Assembly (NCBI RefSeq): GCF_030272615.1
Contig: NC_081412.1
Coordinates: forward strand, 38,074,911 to 38,138,910
Source: Cryptomeria japonica
Lineage: Eukaryota > Streptophyta > Pinopsida > Cupressales > Cupressaceae
Direction: 5' to 3'
Length of the DNA: 64,000 nt
Positions 60,384 to 64,000 of the stretch are shown piece after piece (within the stretch, counting starts at the first letter, position 1; every line of letters begins with the position of its first letter). The notes beneath the pieces are model-generated. The model had not been told where the DNA came from and did no database searches. It worked only from the letters and a program-made list of their open reading frames with translations. Made by a program: the position numbers and the translations under genes.

Positions 60384-60687
60384 CTGAAAATAGGAAAAGC
60401 AAAAACAAAAATGTAATTAAAATGGGGTTGTTAGTAATTGAGATTTTTTTTTCAATTATAAATTTAAACATTTTTTATTGAAGGAAATGTCTATACGCCG
60501 GAGTATAATACAACATAAGAAACTGGACTGTTTTGATATTGGAGACTTAGAATTTCTTTTGAGAGGAAATTGGAGAATAGAAGTCTTGATGATTTTTGTA
60601 AGCACAAAGACATTTGTCAAAATGTAATATCTTTTAGTGTAATTGGGTTAAGAGGCAATTGAAGCCTAACCCGAGCAGGAGAGTATG

Positions 60688-62179
60688 TGAGTGTCTTTAG
60701 GTGCAAGTGGAGATTGTGAGAGAACTTTTGGTGCAGCTTAAAAGCTTGGATGATGTAATAAGGTGATTAATGTTTGGTGTCATCAATAAAGTCATCCTAC
60801 AATGAGAAGCAGACTCGGAGATGTAGCTCATATTGAGCGAACTCCGTTGTCAAGCTTGTGATCTCTCTTCTTCTCTTACGTCTTATAATTCTCTCTTATT
60901 CTTTCCATTTTTGTTTTAATTCCTTCATTAAGTTATAATTGTGAAATTGAAGTAATTAGTTAATGCCATAAAGTTATAGCTGATTAAGTGAACCTAAGTT
61001 TGTATTTCAATGGTTAAAAGACATAGCCATGCAATTCCGTTTGCGATCGAGATACATTTGTAATTTTAATTAAGCATAATTTAATCTGTAAGCTTCAATT
61101 ACATATCAAATTGGTGTCAGAGTAGTTTAACAGGAAAACTTGCAAGTGGTGGATGTTAACCAGGTTGAAATTAAAGCAAGGAGAAGGTGCACTTGAAGAG
61201 TTTAATCCAGAGATCATATCAAGGCAAGATACTCGAAGGTCAACCATGGCACAGCCGGAAGAAGGAAAATATGTTAGTCCTGAACTCATTGAGAATGAAG
61301 AACAATTTCGTAAAGCGTTCCTAGACATGAAGATGATGGTTGAAGAGTTGTACAAGGACATGAAGAGGAAAAAGGAAGGCAAGGAAAGAAAGAAGAAGGA
61401 GGAAGGTGAATCCCCTACAAAAGATGACAAAGGTAAAGGAGTAGGAGGTGGTAGTGACCCTCCTGAACCTCCATCTCCATCCTCTTCATCTTCTTCGTCT
61501 ACTTCTTTTTCAAAGAAGAAACAACCTGTGAAACTAGAATCTAATTCACCTTTGTTAAAGCTTCATGTTAAATTTGAATTGCCAACATATAATGGAGAAG
61601 TGAATGCAGAGAAACTTGATAATTGGATAAAACAACTTGAAGTTTATTGCAGGATTCAAAGGTTTACTGATGATGCTTCGAAGATCCAATTAGCCACCTT
61701 CGCCTAGGAGGCACAACTTTAATTTGGGTGGGAGAGTAGAACTTAGGAAGATCTTAGTCGAGTGTCTTTAGGTGCAAGAGGAGACTGTGAGAGAAATTTT
61801 GGCATAGGTTAAAAGCTTGGATGATGTAATAAGGCGATTAATGCTTGACGCCATCAATAAAGCGGTCCTACTTTGAGAAGCGGACCCGGAGATGTAGCTC
61901 ATATTGAGCAAACTTTATTATCAAGCTCGTGATCTCTCTTCTTCTCTTCTGTCTTACAATTCTTTCTTATTCTTTCCATTTTTGTTTTAATTGCTTTGTT
62001 ATGTTTTAATTGTGAAATTGAAGTAATTAGTTAATGTCATAAAGTTGTAGCTGATTAAGTGAACCTAACTCTGTATTTCAACCATTAAAAGACATAGCTA
62101 CACAATTCTATTTGCAATCGAGATAAATCTCTAATTTGAATTAAGCACAAATTAATTTGTAAGCTTCAATTACAAATCA
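60688..62179 (+). mobile_element. Deleted Ty3/gypsy element in TNL intron 1
   Basis: Two similar LTRs, about 60688-61108 and 61759-62179, share gtgtctttaggtgcaag, cggagatgtagctcatattg and cttcaatta-aaatca. After the first LTR come 'aa' and the primer site TTGGTGTCAGAG (61111-61122). The internal part is only about 650 bases and holds the N-terminal part of gag, joined directly to the second LTR whose first bases are altered. It is thus an internal-deletion derivative that needs another element's enzymes. Orientation is opposite to the TNL gene. The target duplication was not identified. Confidence 0.85.
61153..61757 (+). pseudogene. Gypsy gag N-terminal fragment
   Basis: MLTRLKLKQGEGALEEFNPE opens a charged N-terminal part (KRKKEGKERKKKEEG), a Ser/Pro linker and the gag core start LPTYNGEVNAEKLDNWIKQL then VYCRIQRFTDDASKIQLA. 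A one-base shift after LATF moves the reading to RLGGTTLIWV, and then the 3' LTR begins. The core matches plant gypsy (chromovirus-like or Tat-like) retrotransposon gag. The start could lie further upstream. Confidence 0.85.
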
Positions 62180-62870
62180 TGCCTGTAGGAAAGGGAAGAT
62201 ATTTCCAATTAATCCTCTAATTGTAAGAAACTTCCAACCAGAAATCCCAATGCAAGATTCAGGTTTCAGAAAGGGATGGATGGGAAGTCTATAAAGAGAG
62301 GAGCCATTGCTAAGTAGCAGAAAGGCCAAACAAAAAACTCTCCAGATATTCAAATCATACTAGTACTTTGAACAACACTTGAGATGAAATTATCAAAAAG
62401 GACTATGAAATACTTTGCAATAGTCGAATTTAGTGAATTTGAAAAAAATGAGCACCATTGAAATATTTGGATCTCAAAATATGAATATAAGATTTTTGAG
62501 AGGAGAAATATTCTCCACACCAACTTAGGCAACATAATTTCATTAGAAATTTGAACATCGTTAATCCCTGAGCTCCTCCCTCTTCCTTATTTACACAGAA
62601 TTTTGTTAAAATGAAATCCAGAATCTTTCTAGAAATGATTTTATTAATAACATTTTTGGCAGCACAGAACGAAAGACGTCTTCATTTCCACCAATCCAAC
62701 TATTTTCTATTTTTGTTCTAAATTGAATTTCATACCGATTTGGCATTCCTTCCTTTAAAAAAGAGCGAAACCAAGTAAGAATTAGGAAAATAATCTTGTT
62801 CCATTTTTAGTCTTTCTTATCCAACGTTTTCTCTACGGTGAAGTACTAAAGCTAAAATAATAAATACAAA

Positions 62871-63028
62871 ACAATCTTTAGATTAATTAAACAAGTTTTA
62901 GAAAAGAAAACTTAACCAAATATAGAGAAAATGTGTGGATGAAAAGCGAAACAATTTTTAGATTAATTAAACAAGTTTTAGAAAAGAAAACTTAACCAAA
63001 TATAGAGAAAATGTGTGGATGAAAAGTG
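62871..63028. repeat. 80-bp tandem duplication in TNL intron 1
   Basis: Two nearly identical copies (62871-62950 and 62951-63028) contain agattaattaaacaag and accaaatatagag. They differ at only a few positions, so the duplication is recent. It sits about 16 bases inside the intron from the exon 1 donor. Confidence 0.9.
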
Positions 63029-63044
63029 AATGAAGATGTCTTAC

Positions 63045-63576
63045 TCATTTTGTTCCTTCATTTCGTAGCCCTTGATTCCTGAAACGTTCTGCAGGCATTC
63101 TTTCCACTGTTGAATGTCATGTTTAGGATATCTGCCCTCCTTCTCCTTCTCTTCGTGTTTTCTAAATGCATCTGCAACTTCATTTTTTATGTAGCGGAAG
63201 TCTGAAGGCTGGACTCCGTAAAACACGGGAATAATTCTAGCCCTGGTTTGGAACATCAAAGATAGCTCAGCTAAGCACCAAGCAGACTCTGCATATTGCG
63301 GCGACAAGATGGCTATGTGTATTGTGGCAGAGGATATGGCATTCTTTATGGCAGAAGGAAAATAATCTCCCAGTTCAGTCTCTGGAGCATCTACATATGT
63401 CCGGATCCCAGCTTGTTGTAGAGAATTATAAAGCGGCATAGCCAGATATGTTTTAGTGTCTGGGCCTCGATGGTTAATGAACACATCATACTGTTTTGCA
63501 GTCAAAGAAGATTTGATCTTATTGTTGGGAGGCTCAAGTACCAAAAATGGATCGCGTTCCTCTTCTCCTCGACCAT
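63045..63576 (-). CDS. TNL exon 1: TIR domain
   Basis: The TIR core starts AKQYDVFINHRGPDTKTYL and keeps YNSLQQAGIRTYVD, AIKNAISSATIHIAILSPQY and ESAWCLAELSLMF, whose Glu in WCLAEL is the expected NADase glutamate. It ends VFYGVQPSDFRYIKNEVADA and WKECLQNVSGIKGYE. The only nearby ATG (63576-63574) starts MVEEKRNAIHF, one frame off. The switch would need one more T in the T5 run at 63543-63547. In the TIR frame a TGA lies upstream near 63615 and there is no Met before the core. A separate upstream exon with the true start cannot be excluded. Confidence 0.85.
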
Positions 63577-63784
63577 AGCGAGCTCTGCTTCCGTCCGTTC
63601 CCGTTTCCGTTAGCGCTCAAATTCAAAACTTTCTCCAACGCAAATTTCAATGGATGCCCGTATATGTTCGATCGCAGCCCGTGGGCAGTTTTTATTTCCC
63701 ACTGCTCTGCTAGCTCATGCTAAAATGGGAGCTTTCTGAACAGGGTTTGGACATCCAAGAAAGTGCAATAGAAGGGGGATTATT

Positions 63785-63902
63785 TTTAGATATTAGTTGG
63801 AAATGCTCTGGTAAACATGTATGCAAAAATGTGGAAGCAAAAACAAAGCACGTGAACTATTTGATCGGGTGCCTCAAAGAAATGCGGTCTCATTGAATGC
63901 TT
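63785..63902 (+). pseudogene. PPR fragment at right edge
   Basis: The plus strand reads VGNALVNMYAK, then after one extra A CGSKNKARELFDRVPQRNAV and SLNAF, one PLS-type pentatricopeptide unit. The frameshift lies in the A-run near 63825. It resembles the units at 11131-11860. It starts about 200 bases from the TNL start, in divergent orientation. Confidence 0.75.
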
Positions 63903-64000
63903 TTGCAGAATCCGAGATTGTTGGCAACAATTTGAACAGGGCGTCGCTTATGCCTATTGAAGGGAACCGACACCAAAGATTCCTGAGCACCAATGACATA

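Larger units (their letters stand above)
56958..63576 (-). pseudogene. TIR-NBS-LRR (TNL) resistance gene, five exons, with lesions
   Basis: The exon plan, from splice sites read on minus, is: exon 1 63576-63045 (TIR), donor GTAAGA; exon 2 60383-59255 (NB-ARC), acceptor TTTTCAG, donor GTATGT; exon 3 59129-58851, donor GTAAAA; exon 4 58798-57812 (LRR), donor GTATTA; exon 5 57635-56958, acceptor TTTCAG. Phases join correctly (intron 1 is phase 2, GA|T giving Asp). Such proteins are cytoplasmic or nuclear immune receptors whose TIR domain cleaves NAD+ on activation. Two lesions count against function: no in-frame ATG before the TIR domain, and TAG as the last codon of exon 3. Intron 1 holds a deleted gypsy element. 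Whether the gene is dead, a truncated TIR-NBS, or affected by assembly errors is open. Confidence 0.85.

Noticed and set aside
60152-60481. Plus-strand frame across the NB-ARC exon
   Set aside because: Antisense shadow of a clearly conserved NB-ARC exon.
60585-60690. Alternative 5' start of the intron gypsy LTR at about 60588
   Set aside because: The start resembles the complement of the LTR end, but the second LTR does not contain this part and no target duplication supports it; left open.

Overview
This is nuclear DNA of a seed plant with a large, repeat-rich genome. The evidence is Ty1/copia and Ty3/gypsy retrotransposons, a plant LINE, an EnSpm/CACTA DNA transposon, plant-type telomere-like TTTAGGG repeats, PPR fragments, and a TIR-NBS-LRR (TNL) resistance gene with introns. 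TNL genes point to a gymnosperm or eudicot rather than a grass. The species cannot be read from the sequence. Nearly all coding sequence is decayed; no RNA gene or CRISPR array was seen.

Layout. 1-5.54 kb: a minus-strand Copia element (A) without most of its left LTR. 5.56-8.13 kb: degenerate telomere-like repeats split by a solo LTR (6200-7265, target duplication GTTAG). 9950-39722: a second minus-strand Copia element (B) with target duplication ATCAA on both sides. Its left LTR is cut in two by a 22,713-bp CACTA transposon (10627-33339) that has matching CACTA/TAGTG ends and a GCC target duplication. 40-55 kb: Copia LTRs in plus orientation, a LINE fragment, a third copy of an unrecognised gene family with a remarkable palindrome array upstream, and a gypsy remnant split by an LTR. 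57-63.6 kb: a five-exon minus-strand TNL gene with a deleted gypsy element in intron 1. A PPR scrap lies at the right edge.

The CACTA element carries a TNP2-type transposase gene, a second En/Spm-type gene, a PPR fragment, and two diverged copies of an unrecognised large gene (22301-25844 and 28861-31999) on the opposite strand. A third relative lies at 46710-50081, outside the element. In all three the N-terminal domain is preceded by an array of palindromes: about 130-bp units and a TCGAT-rich block upstream of copy 1, TCGAT-rich subterminal repeats upstream of copy 2, and about 55-bp units upstream of copy 3. In the copy-3 array the arm sequences differ from unit to unit while the two arms of each unit stay complementary. 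This gene family plus palindrome array is the best candidate here for an undescribed system, possibly a CACTA accessory protein with its own binding sites; that function is inference.

The TNL gene keeps all NB-ARC motifs. It has no in-frame ATG ahead of the TIR domain (a T-run frameshift separates it from an upstream ATG) and a TAG at the last codon of exon 3. It is probably a pseudogene or makes a truncated TIR-NBS protein. Many stops in the window look like CAG-to-TAG or CGA-to-TGA changes, as expected from decay of methylated cytosines.
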